NCBI GenBank assembly: GCA_002197995.1
Contig: NGZR01000002.1
Span: forward strand, 1,302,001-1,366,000
DNA length: 64,000 nt
Direction of reading: 5' to 3'
Origin: Gaeumannomyces sp. JS-464
Taxonomy: Eukaryota > Ascomycota > Sordariomycetes > Magnaporthales > Magnaporthaceae
The position numbers and the translations under genes were made by a program. Within the stretch, counting starts at the first letter, position 1, and the number at the start of each line of letters is the position of its first letter. Under the pieces are notes generated by a model. That model saw only the letters and a program-made list of their open reading frames with translations. It was not told the DNA's origin and made no database searches. This document shows, piece after piece, positions 46,863 through 57,478 of the stretch.

Positions 46863-46924
46863 GGCCGGCCCTAGCCCTCCCCCCTAACCCTCCCTCCCTA
46901 ACCCTCCCTCCCTAACCCTCCCTA
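46863..46924 (-). repeat. Telomere-like CCCTAACCCTCC array
   Basis: Repeated CCTCCCTAACCCTCC units, three full copies with a 16-bp-like period. Each contains CCCTAACCC, reminiscent of the fungal TTAGGG telomere repeat, but it is interspersed with CCCTCC, so it is not a true telomere tract. It lies inside the Harbinger right arm. Confidence 0.6.
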
Positions 46925-47097
46925 ATTAAGGGTAACACGTGGCTTACAGGGCCTCCATTTACGCGACTCGTTAGCTTGGTTAAAATGGTACTTTTAGCGG
47001 GTTAAAAGCTATATTTATTAGGCTTTTTACCGGGATTCGTAACCCCTTAGCTCGGATCCGCAAACCGGTTTTCAAGCGGTTTTTAAAAATAGTATGG

Positions 47098-47133
47098 TAA
47101 AAACTAAAAAACCATTTTGTATTAATTACGCCT
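47098..47133 (-). repeat. Right terminal inverted repeat of the Harbinger element
   Basis: Its reverse complement starts AGGCGTAATTAATAC; followed by the TTA target copy at 47134-47136. Confidence 0.9.
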
Positions 47134-47136
47134 TTA

Positions 47137-50100
47137 ATTATGTGCATAAGGTGATAACCTGCCAATCGATTACCCGAGCAGCGCCGCGCGTAAAACAAAG
47201 GCGCGTTTTCCGGCTTTAATGTGCACACCAAAGCGTATACGCGGAAGTAGGGATATGCATTGCGTTTTTCGAAAGTTTGCAATGTGCTTTTTTATTGTAA
47301 CATTGCTAACACGTTTCCCGCCGCGCATTTATAAACGCATTTTTCCGCCTTCCTGCCGAGCTACCATGGTAAGGTGAACTTTTGTAACGGTAGCGCTAGC
47401 TTTAGCGGCAAAGCCAGCGGGTGGCTGGGAAACGCGAATGCGAGAAGTCCTAAGCTATAAAAGAAAAACCTCCCTGTACTTTTGCTAGCTAAAATCCACA
47501 AGTTTATTAAACCGTTAAACATTTTGCACCATTATCCTAACATTTGTTATTTGTTTGCAACGCTATAAACGACGGTAACGCTTATTTAAAGGCTATTAAA
47601 GCAAGCTGGTTACTCGAAGCAATCACACCGAAGCGAGAAAAAGCCGAAGCAAATTTGGCGAAGTAACCGAGTCCCTCGAACTGAAACGCGGCGGTAGCAG
47701 CTACAAAAGGATAAGCTCCACGCGAAAGTTACCAGGTTTATAAAAGAGGAATCGGCTTTCCGGTGCCATGCGGTCGTATTTAAAAGGGGAAGCCCGAGTG
47801 GTTTTAAAAAGCGATGATTTTTTCGCAAATACTCCTCGGGGAAACAATGTTAAACTCCCGCGCCCATTATCTTAACGCGTTGCTTGTCCGCCAAACTGAC
47901 CATGACGTCCCCTTTTAAGTGCCCGCGCCGTATCGTTTTTAAAGCCCTGCGACGACCTTAAGCGCAAAGGACGATACCCACGTTCATGGCGATTGCCGTT
48001 AAACGGCTGGCGAGCTTGAACTAAGCTCCACCGCGGAGGAGTTCGGCGCCCGAAGGGGGAAATCGAGGATTCCAAAAAGAGGGATTAAGAAAGAGCGCCA
48101 AAGCTTAGGCCTAGGCTTAGGCCCAAGTAAAAAGCGATTAAGGACACGGAGTGTTTTTACGGGAATTTTCGTCTAGCGACCCCTAAGCGCCACTCGTGCA
48201 CCGACGAAGGAGAGGGGCCACCGACGAGCGAGAGGCGGGCGGAGGGAAAAGGGAGTCGAACTGCCGGAGGAGAGATTACCATTAAGGAGGCCATAAAACG
48301 CTATGCCGAAGAAAAGAGAGGACAGACGAGCCCAGGCCCAAGCTTAGGCCTAGAAACAAAGCAACGTTCGGCTCGGCTGCAACCCATAAAACCAATTGAA
48401 CCGGGCAGTCGGATATTTGGTTTATGAGTAACCGAATGGTTTTTGCGATCATGCGATAAGGTACCTCATATAGTTGTTGTTAATTTCCAATTCTTACCTG
48501 CCAGTTAACCTTACGGGCTCTCCCTTTGGTAAGGTGGAATATCATTTGCCAAATCTATCCTCGTACAATTTGGGACTTTTTGTTTAAAAAAAGGTGCCGG
48601 TTTCACCTGGCTACCCTTTTGCAAACGTATTGCACTGCTTTTTTATAGGCTGGCGGGTCGGTTTTAAGGTCGAATTTAAAAAGCGGGCAACCCAAAAACC
48701 GCCCGATGGCTAGATCAAATCAAGTATATAACGATGGTTTACAAGTTCCGCATTTAACACCATCCCTTATGTTGCGGGCCGTTAAGTCGGGCGGCGCCGG
48801 CGCATCTTTTGCATCCGCCAACCAGGATGCTAGTTTCCAAGCGGCTTTATCTTGCCGACCGCTCGTCGCAGCACATGAACTGGACAAACTCGAGGCCCTT
48901 ATTTAACAAATCGACGCGCGGGTGGTTTGGGCCAGTGTACTAGCAGACGCCCATTATACGCACCAGCGGCCGCGGTTGTTGCAAAGCGGGTGTTCCCGTT
49001 CGCGCCCGTTCCGTAGCCCTTACAAACGACGGCCTTTTGCATATGTCCTTAATTAACGGCATTTCTTTCTTGTTAGTGTCGGCGTCGCGTCGCCGGGCAC
49101 CTTTGTCGTAGTATATTAGCATTATGTTATTAGAGCGATAAGGCGGCAACGCTTAGGTCGAGATATTCTTTGTTTGCTGCCGTTTAAAAGGGTGTTCATT
49201 GTAGCAAGCACTCCTGCTGCGGCTGCTCCAATGCGGGATGGCCGTTTGGGTTGTTAATCGTGGTTCGTAATAGGTTTAAAAGGCGCGGGCGCGTATTGTG
49301 GTGGTGCTAATGCCGGTATTAACGCCGGGACAGCCGCCGTGGTTGTTGTTGCTGTCGCTAGTGACAGCGGCGGCGGTGTTGCCGTGGCGGTGTTTTAAGG
49401 TCGTGTTTATCGCGTTATCGTGTTCTCCCGGCGTTGGGTGTCCGCTAAGTTCGTTTTAAACACTCGGTTAGCCCTTTTTCCTCGGTGATTTTGTTAACGC
49501 GATTTGCAGGACGGCTAAGCTGGCGGGCTTATTTGCTTCGGCAAACTTTGCTAGTATGTGGCTTAAGCTGGCCGCTAAGTCCTTTAAGCGCGTTACCGAG
49601 CCCGGGATGTTAGTCGACAGATTTTCCTTAAGGTTAATCTCGTTTTCGACGAGGAAACCCGTACTTGCTTAAAAACGACAGGGAAGGTAAGCGGGAGCCC
49701 CCGTGGCATAACCTTTGCGAGGTTCCCTAAAGGCAGGTGCTAAAAGGCCGGGAAGATAAAGGATAGGGTAGGATAAAGACAGCGAGGCATTAGGTAAAAA
49801 TGTCGAAAGGATTAGGCCGTAGCACGGAATCGAAAACGCCACACCATCGACCGCCGTGTAAGCTCGCTTTATGTAACCTCCTTTTTGCGAAATGATGCGA
49901 AAAATTAAAATAAGGTAAACGGCCTTCCACCGTTAAAGCGTAATAGGTACTAGTACTTTCGCCGGCATAGTCCCCGACTGTGTCGATACCAAAACTGGAC
50001 AGGCTACGCCGACCCCCTGCTCCTTTTGGCCAAAACGCAAAAGCTATGCTATAGTTTTTTGGCGCATTAAAAGAAAAGGCCCCCATTTAACTTCCCCGGG

Positions 50101-50980
50101 AACCCGGGACCGCGGGCGCGAACGAGAAAGTGGGTGCCGGTTAAGCGATTAAATACCAGGCCGTTGCGGTAATTCCTGCGGTTGTGTAACAAAGGCTGCA
50201 TTTAATATATATTTAAATGGCATTTACTACCCGAAAACGGAACGAAAGGGTGTGTTTCCGTGCTTCTTTTCGTTCGGCGGCCCATTCGAGTTGCTTGTTT
50301 TAGCGGCCCTTAAGTGACCCCAAAAATGTCGCCCACCGGTTAACCAAAATTGCGGCGTAAGATAAAGGAGCATAAATTCGAGCTATGTTTAGGCATTTAA
50401 ACTGCCTGGGCTCCTATAGGGTTAGTAAAAGCGCCGGTGTCGGTGCCGGTGTTTCGGTTGCTGCTAATGATGGGATAACTTCGATAGGCCTGGTAATGGT
50501 CGCGATAGCAGTTAATGTTATAACGATATAATGGGGTAAGCAAGCAAACAACGGGTGGAAGCGATATCGTAGCCGACATAAGCGACCCGTTAGCGATAGG
50601 GCGGTACCGGAAAATCACGTTACGAGGGCGGCGTCGTTGCGGGACTAAAAAAGCGCACTTACATCGAAAATACTCCTTCGTCCCACGCAATGCGTTTTTC
50701 GACTTTGCGGTTAAATCGCAATAATACGCTAGCTGTCGTCCAAATGTTATGGATTTTAAATTTTGCTAACTTGGATTTTACCGGGCTCGGTAATAAATCG
50801 GTTTAAGTAAAAATTGCCTTAAAAAACGCAACGCGACGCCCTACTCGGATTGCAAAGCTATCCGTCGAGCGGTGCGCTCGTTTTAATTTAATGTTTACGC
50901 TGCATAACAAGTTTCGGGGTGCGGGATAACAACCGACACTTGCACCCGAAGTTGCTTTTAGAGCGCCATTAATGGCTTTT
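47137..50980. other. Unassigned RIP-degraded region
   Basis: Best coding-like stretches: plus 47849-48420, basic and Arg/Lys/Glu-rich ('GEITIKEAIKRYAEEKRGQT'), with AAGCTTAGGCCTAG motifs at ~48095 and ~48335; plus 48706-49250 (66-codon clean frame 48706-48906 and continuing); minus 50086-49790 (98 codons) and a coiled-coil-like 'GNALKGLSGQLKPHTSKV' on the minus strand near 49590; minus 50690-50397. None gives a family. Confidence 0.35.
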
Positions 50981-50984
50981 AAAA

Positions 50985-52005
50985 GCTAACCGCTTAACAG
51001 TACGACCACCCCTACCAAAGCCAAAACCATAGTTATTATTATCTCCACTATGGTGCGACGACGGGCTAGGCGAAACTGTGCCCGCATAAGCATGCCCGTA
51101 GTTCCTGCCGTGATTTTGCCAGATGCAGCTGGAGCAAGCACCACTTTGGAAACCTTGGAGCCGCACGCAGTATGCGAAGCGAGGCAAGGCATTAGCGTTG
51201 CCGCACTTTTAAAAGCAGCGGCGACAAGGAGCTCCGCGCGAATGGATAAGGACGGCGCGGAAGTAAAACTCGCACCGCACGATGAAGGCAACCAGTTCAC
51301 GGACAGCCTGGTCGTTGTTCGAATTAATGCGGACCTCGATATCGACCCACGGCATGGCGGCGAGCTGACGCTCTTCGTCCTAAAGTTGGGAAATGGAAAA
51401 AGAGAAAGAAAGTATATTTAACGTCGGTAAAACGGGATTTACCAGTCCCTACCTCCCAAGGGGCATACGACGTGCTAGCGCTATTTAAGCTTATTTACAC
51501 CAGGTTAAGCGCTGCTATCGAGGCGGTTAACAAATTAAACCCGTAAGCACACGAAGGACGGGCCGCATTCCGGCGCTCCTTGTTAGTGAGCGGGCAATCG
51601 GCAGTAAGGCGTATATACGCTTGGGCGTTGTAAGCGCTGCGGGTGGTGGTGGTGCGTTCGGCCGGCGAATATGCCGGAAAGGGTAAGGCCGGGTTTAAGC
51701 GGAGGGGTCCTTAGGACGACCCTAGGCCCAGCCGGGAGTTGGGAGATGGAAAGTTAGCATCGCACGATTAAAGGAGAAAAAAGCCAGGGTGGGTAATACT
51801 TACGTTGATCGTAATGGCGGCCATAAACGCGCGATTGCCAGGCGAGCCAGTGGGGAGCCGGAGCAGCAAACGCCCTGCGCGTCGACGCGGCGCACAACGG
51901 TTCCCATGGGCGAAGCCAGCGAGCCCGCGGCAAATTAAGCAGGTTAAGCGGGAACCACAAACATCGTGCGGAGCGAAAAAGCGAGAGAGCGAGAGAGAGA
52001 CCTAA
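50985..52005 (+). pseudogene. Unknown gene with basic C-terminus
   Basis: The plus strand is open from ~50985 through 51421 (~145 codons; 'DAAGASTTLETLEPHAVCEA', 'TDSLVVVRINADLDIDP'). A second frame then continues, with few stops, from ~51430 to 52005: 'SQGAYDVLALFKLIYTRLSA', 'AAFRRSLLVSGQSAVRRIYA', ending in an Arg/Lys-rich tail (51805-52005). A frameshift or an unplaced intron near 51415-51430 would join them. No domain recognised. The overlapping minus frame (51300-50986) has a hydrophobic end and is a less likely alternative. Confidence 0.35.
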
Positions 52006-54194
52006 AGAGAGTGGTGATCGGTTCCGATTAAAAAGCTAAAAGATAAGGGCAGATTTGAAAGTTGCGCGACGAATTAAGGGTGTGGCGGTTATGTTGTGGT
52101 TGCATTGTACGAAGGAAAAGAGCAGAGGAAAGGGAAGAAAAGGAAGCCGTTATATCCACACGTGGAATAACAAAGGGCTTCGTACAGGAAGGCGCTAACT
52201 TAACGCGCCTGCCTTTAAAAAAGGCTATTTACGCCTCCGACAAAGACGACCTGGCACGATCCTAACATAAAAGCAAGCATTACAACGAGGTTATCCCCAG
52301 CAAAGGAAGGACCACACGAACTTTAAAAAACCACCTTAGCACTAAAAAGCCTTGTTTATTACTCCAACAAAGCACCATCGCACGAAGCTAAAAAATGGGT
52401 TACCAAAAAAAAAGGAAACCACGATCGCTGCACGAATTCCTTTTGTTACCGGTTGTTTGCATTCCCCAAAATATAAAACCACTCCTACCCATTATTTTGC
52501 TCGTACCTCCCTGTTATTATACGATTTATCGAAGCCATTTACTTAAAGGTGGCTTACTGTTCCAACTAATTTAGGGGAAGGGGAATGTGCGACCGCAAAA
52601 GAAAAACTGCCAGTGTTAAAAGGGTAGCCGAAGGTCGCACAAAGGACGAAGGGAAAGGCACAAGGGAATCCCCGAAGCCTGGAAGCTCCGGGATAAAAAG
52701 GCTCCGGCGCTTTGTTACGGAGGGTTCGGCACGGAAATAACCGATTATGCACGGAGGCTGTGCAAGCATCGAGGGAGGGACCGGCACCGGGACTAACATC
52801 GTACTGCCGGAACCCGCGGCTTCCGGCTACGGGTATATTTACAGCCAGGCTCGCACGAAAAGTGATGGAGGTGCGCGACGACAGGCACCCAAGTGATTGT
52901 TACTAGGCTACTTTACTCGATCGCGGGCTAGGGCGCGCGCAGGCTAAAATACTAGGGCCAGTGCATAGGTTTAAAGCTGTGGGGCACCAGTTGCCACCCA
53001 CGTAACTCCAAGCCACCTTTAACAAAAAGCCATTTTCTTGTACTTAGAAAACAAACGACTTTAAATATATTTTTGCAATACTTAAAGCCTTTTTACCCCA
53101 TACATTTTCCTATTGTTAATAGTAGTGTGTTACGTACAGTAACTAGTGGTTTTAATGTATTTATTATTTAATTATTTGCTATGTAAACACATTAAGCCAT
53201 GCCTACCGGCAGTTATATGCATTAATCGGTATTGGTTCCAAAAAAGGTTAAAAAGGAGCATGGCTAACTCGAAAAAGTCCTGTTTATGCGATTTTAAAAC
53301 CTTCCAATCGATTCGATTAAAAGGCGTTTGCCGGTTTCGAGCCTTTACGCTGGGTTTTGTAAAAATTCATCCACGGATTTGGCGCGTGGGCCGCAAGCAC
53401 GGAAAATGGGGCGGCGGCGTACGGACCACGACACTTTTAGGTAAACTTTACCTCGCAGCCATTCCCTTTTAACCGTTAAAAGCTTATCGAATCCAACAAA
53501 ATATGATCGATCGGCGTTAATTACTTGTCTTTATCCAAAAACCGTGCGATAACCTTTTTTTTTTCGCTCGAAACTAACACGCACCACCAATGAGCGACGA
53601 CGCGCGCATCCTCCGCTGGATTAGCGTGCTTCCCGCCGCGCCGCCCGACGCGTCCTTTTCCCCGCTGCAAGTGCGGCCCGCCGACACCCCTCGAAACCCA
53701 CAACAGCGACCGCTTTAACCCCAGCGATAAGCCCGGCGCGCGGCGCACGATAAACACGCCCTCGTTAAAGCGGCAGCGTGCACTCGTCGCTGCGGTAAAA
53801 GCTGCGAAAGGCCGCGGTTATAGCGCAGCAAAACCGTCTTGCGGGCCGCCGCGTGCCCGAGTTTGCCTTTGCTAGCGATACGAAAGCAGCGGGGCTGTTG
53901 CTAATGGACGGCGCTTTAATTGCGAGGGTACTGGATGTGTTTTTTTTTTTTGCCGCACTGCGCTGCGAGGAGCGCAAGCAAAACGAAAATGGCTGGAACT
54001 AAGCCGTGCATTTCCAGCTCCCGCGGCTGGCGCTGCCGTTTAGCAGGTTTGTTAACTTTAAACTTTGGTATAAATGCGTGGTTTTATTGCTTTTCCTTTC
54101 CCCCCCCCCCCCCCCCCCCCCTCCATTTCATTTTTCCTTTTTTCCATAGCTTTTATTTCCAGCTAACTTGTTTCTTTTTATTTTTTACTTTTTA
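52006..54194. other. Unassigned region with GA and C tracts
   Basis: Short frames on both strands (52062-52265, 52352-52546, 53146-53472 plus; 53521-53977 minus) without known domains. A (GA)n purine stretch at 51978-52012 leads in, and a 22-C run lies at 54100-54121. A GTTTGTTAAC...TTTTTACTTTTTAG segment (~54045-54194) would make a plausible intron containing the C run. Confidence 0.3.
54100..54121. repeat. Poly-C tract, 22 bp
   Basis: Twenty-two C residues, the same length as the tract at 2403-2424. Confidence 0.9.
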
Positions 54195-56010
54195 GTACCA
54201 CCGTTTAAATAACACCCGATATCCTCCCTCGGTTCGTATCGTCGGGCAAAAAGGTTAACTACTGCATGATCGTAAACGGTGCCGAAGCATTCGAGCAGCC
54301 GGCCGTGAACGTTAAACGAGATTTCCCCGATTACGCCAACGCGAATGATCGAGCTATTGCGACGCAAAGCGCCGGGCCTATCCATTAACCACACCAACTT
54401 CGACGCCCTAAGCAAATGGCCCATTGCCGTTAGCATTACAGGTCGGTATTTGGCAGGGCGCGCAATGGAAAATGCTCGAGTGGCAGCAGCGCAAACTGCG
54501 CCAGTGGCAATAGCAGGCAAAGGAGGGTGGGCAGGAAAAAGGAGCGGGGGAGGAAGGGGGAGCGGCCGTCGCTGTCCCACCACCTGGACGCACTATCCCG
54601 GCCGCCGCTACCGCGCCGCTAGTGTTCCTCCCAGCCATTATTGTGGCGGGCCACAACGCGCGAAGGCGATAACGGCCGGACGGTGTTGTGAACTAAATGC
54701 GCTATTGGCAACACCAACACCGTGCTCGGCATTTGCAGGATTATCCGGTGCGTGCGCCGGCTAGCGCGGTACATTGTTAAGGGGTATTGGCCGTAGTACG
54801 CCGAAAATATATTAGGCTTACGTTTTAATGCCGGGGGGAGGATTAATAAGTAGCTGGGTAAAACACCGGACGTACTATTTTTTCCATACCTCGGTTAAAA
54901 ACCTTTTCGCTGGAAAGATCCCACCCTCGCCATTTAGCAGCGCATTCGCTCCCCATCCCGCGCTTGCCATCGTCACGACACCCCGACGTGCCCTAGGCCT
55001 TTTTCCCCGCCCTACCCTCGCCGTCGCTAATTCCCCACGCCGCTTTCCACCGATGCCACAACCCGCCCTAATAATCCTAAGCTTCGCGTTTACGCACTTC
55101 GACCCACAATTAATAACGCGCCCGAAACAACTAACCCGGCCCGTGCGAATATAAGCTCGCGGCGGCGGCGTCGGGCCCGGTCCAAAAAGGAAATCACCCA
55201 CCCGGGTCCGCATCGCCCACGTCGAAACTGTACCTTGGCGGCGGAAACGGCCCGCGCGGTGGAAACGGCCAGAAAAGGGCGAATATAAACCAAAAAAACG
55301 ACGGAAATAAAACGAATAAATACGCACAAAAACCGAATCGGCCAGTTGTATAACAAAGCTAACACCGTTTACAACATATAGCAAACCGAGCTCGGGGGCA
55401 AACCAAACGCGAGCAGGAAGCCCGGCCGAGCCAGCTACAACAATCCGCCTCGCCGCACATACGCGCCGCGACAACCCAGTAACCGCCAGCCGCGCGTCGC
55501 CCGGGTCCCGCAACGGCACCGCACACAACGCTAGCGCTTTTGGGCAAAGCTAGCCCAGCGTCGAAAGCGGGAGGACGGAGTTCGCCGGCGGTGGCCCGAC
55601 CCGCGCCCGGAGCTGCCTTATGGCGATAGCGAGGGAGGGCGCCAGTAACGCAAACTAAAAATGCAGGGCGTTGCGCCAAGCATTCCGCGTTAAGCTTTAA
55701 GCGGGGCAAGCGGCGGTATTGGACGTGCTGTTAGAAATGACACGGCTTTGTAACCCTTTGGCCCAATGTATTTTGTTACAAGCCCGGCTTGCTTTCGGCG
55801 CTATGGGGAGGTGTTCCCTAGCATGCTTTGGGGGGATGGGACGGGAGCGCTGGTTTAAGGGACAATTCCTGCGGGCCGCGCGGCGCGGCGACCACTGGCA
55901 GCTATACATTCGAACCGGACATTTTATTATTTTCGGCAAAAGTAATAACTAGTAGTAGTAGTAAAGGGGTGATAAATAAAAGGGGCAATAAAGGGAAATC
56001 GAAACATTAT
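54195..56010. other. Unassigned region, GC-rich in parts
   Basis: A short clean segment 'GKKVNYCMIVNGAEAFEQPA' then 'VNVKRDFPDYANANDRAIA' (plus, ~54238-54360) follows the intron-like acceptor and looks coding, but I do not know it. Long overlapping frames at 54345-54764 (plus) and 54875-55709 (minus) are Ala/Arg/Gly-rich and probably composition-driven. Confidence 0.3.
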
Positions 56011-56092
56011 TTACGCCTGGCTGTCGCCGCCAGTCCTGGAGGAGCTGCGAGAAGTGCGGCGCTTTTTAAGCTCGTTTTTTTTTATAACTTGC

Positions 56093-56171
56093 CTGCAAAG
56101 GAAAATGGGGTTAGCTGTTGTTCGAAGCTAATCATGCATGAAATGTGTGGGTAACGAAGGGAGAAAATTAC
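56093..56171 (-). other. Intron C of the C2H2/coiled-coil gene
   Basis: Donor GTAATT at 56171 and intact acceptor TTTGCAG at 56093-56099; 79 bp. It joins to the last exon ('KKNELKKRRTSRSSSRTGG'). Confidence 0.7.
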
Positions 56172-56697
56172 ATCCTGCCACGGTTTTACGTCGGCCGGAC
56201 AAAGAAAATATCCATTTTGCTTTTGGACTTTTTCTCCTTCCGCGACTTGGACGCCACCGAGATTTTCGCCTTAAGTTGCGTAATGTGCGCCGACATGCGC
56301 TGCATTTCGGTAATGGCTGTTTATTACGCCGCTTAGGCCTCGGCTGTTTGCTGCTCGGCCAGCGCGATTTTGGCCGCCAGCGCCGCCGCCTAAGCCGCAG
56401 CCTCGTCGCGCGGCTCGGGGATCTTTTTGGCCTCGGTTTCGAGCGCCGTCTTTTTAGCCTCCAAGTTCGCCTTTTCGGTAATTAAAGCCGCGATTTTGCT
56501 ATCCGCCTCGGCCGCTTTGCTGTCCATTTCGGCCGCCTTGCTATCCATTTCGGCCGCCTTGCTGTCCACCTCGGCCTGGAACGCATTAACCTTTTCGGAT
56601 AGCTCGTTTTTTCTTTGCCAAAGCTCGCGACGGCGGCGGTATGGTTTTTAAACGTTTCGTTTTGCAATTTTTTAAGCTCGTTTTCTTTATAACTTGC

Positions 56698-56781
56698 TTG
56701 CAAAAAAGAATGCGGTTAGTTTGTTATTTGGAAATGCATGCATGTTATTTATTATGGGCGAACCAAAAGGAAAAAACTTAC
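56698..56781 (-). other. Intron B of the C2H2/coiled-coil gene
   Basis: Donor GTAAGT at 56781; the acceptor position reads GCAA|GCAAG, again with G-to-A at the acceptor. Confidence 0.7.
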
Positions 56782-57393
56782 ATCCTGCCACGGTCCTGCG
56801 TCGGCCGGACAAAAAAAAAGCCCTTTTTGGCCTTCTTCTTCGCCTCCTTCCGCGATTTGAACGCCTTAAAAATCTTCGTTTTAAGCGCCGTAATATGCGC
56901 CGACATGCGCTACATTTCCGTTATAGCCGCCTGCTGCGCCGCCTGGGCCTCGGCCGTTTGCTGCTGGGCCAGCGCGACTTTGGCCGCCAGCGCCGCCGCC
57001 TAAGCCGCAGCCTCGTCGCGCAGCTCGGGGATCTTTTTAGCCTCGGTTTCGAGCGCCGTCTTTTTGGCCTTTAGGTTCGCCTTTTCGGTAGCTAAGGCCG
57101 CGATTTTGCTATCCGTTTCGGCGGCTTTGCTGTTCATTTCGGCGGCTTTACTATCCATTTCGGCCGCCTTGCTATCCACTTCGGCCGCTTTGCTATCCAC
57201 TTTGGCCGCTTTGCTATTCGCTTCGGCCGCTTTGTTATCCATTTTGGCCGCTTTGCTATCCGCTTCGGCCTGGAGCGCATTGGCCTTTTCGGATAGCTCG
57301 TTTTTTTCTTTGCCGAGGTTTGCGACGGTAGCGGTATAATCCTCGGGCGTTTTGTCCTGCAATTCCTTAAGCTCGTTTTTTTTTATAACTTGC

Positions 57394-57478
57394 TTGCAAA
57401 AGAAAATGCGGTTAGTTTATTGTTTGGGAAATGCATGCATATTATTTGTTATGGGCGAATTAAAAGGAGAAAACTCAC
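57394..57478 (-). other. Intron A of the C2H2/coiled-coil gene
   Basis: Donor GTGAGT at 57478. The expected acceptor, by alignment with intron C, is CAA|G rather than CAG|G, so the AG is lost. Phase after 'AT' fits joining to the next unit in its observed frame. Confidence 0.7.

Larger units (their letters stand above)
43118..47133 (+). mobile_element. Complete PIF/Harbinger DNA transposon (4016 bp)
   Basis: The left end GGGCGTGATTAATACAAAAT (43118 on) pairs with the right end, whose complement is AGGCGTAATTAATACAAAAT (47133 inward). The inverted repeats run ~35 bp with four mismatches, three of them G/A. The 3-bp target duplication TTA flanks both ends (43115-43117 and 47134-47136), the hallmark of PIF/Harbinger. 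Inside are a Myb/SANT-type DNA-binding gene (plus) and a DDE transposase (minus) in convergent order. RIP damage is modest compared with the surroundings, so the insertion is relatively young. The transposase is mutated, so it is now immobile unless helped in trans. Confidence 0.95.

Noticed and set aside
46863..46924. True interstitial telomere
   Set aside because: The units are CCCTAACCCTCC rather than pure CCCTAA repeats.
54345..55709. Long overlapping GC-rich frames on both strands
   Set aside because: Ala/Arg/Gly bias on both strands points to base composition; no motif supports either strand.
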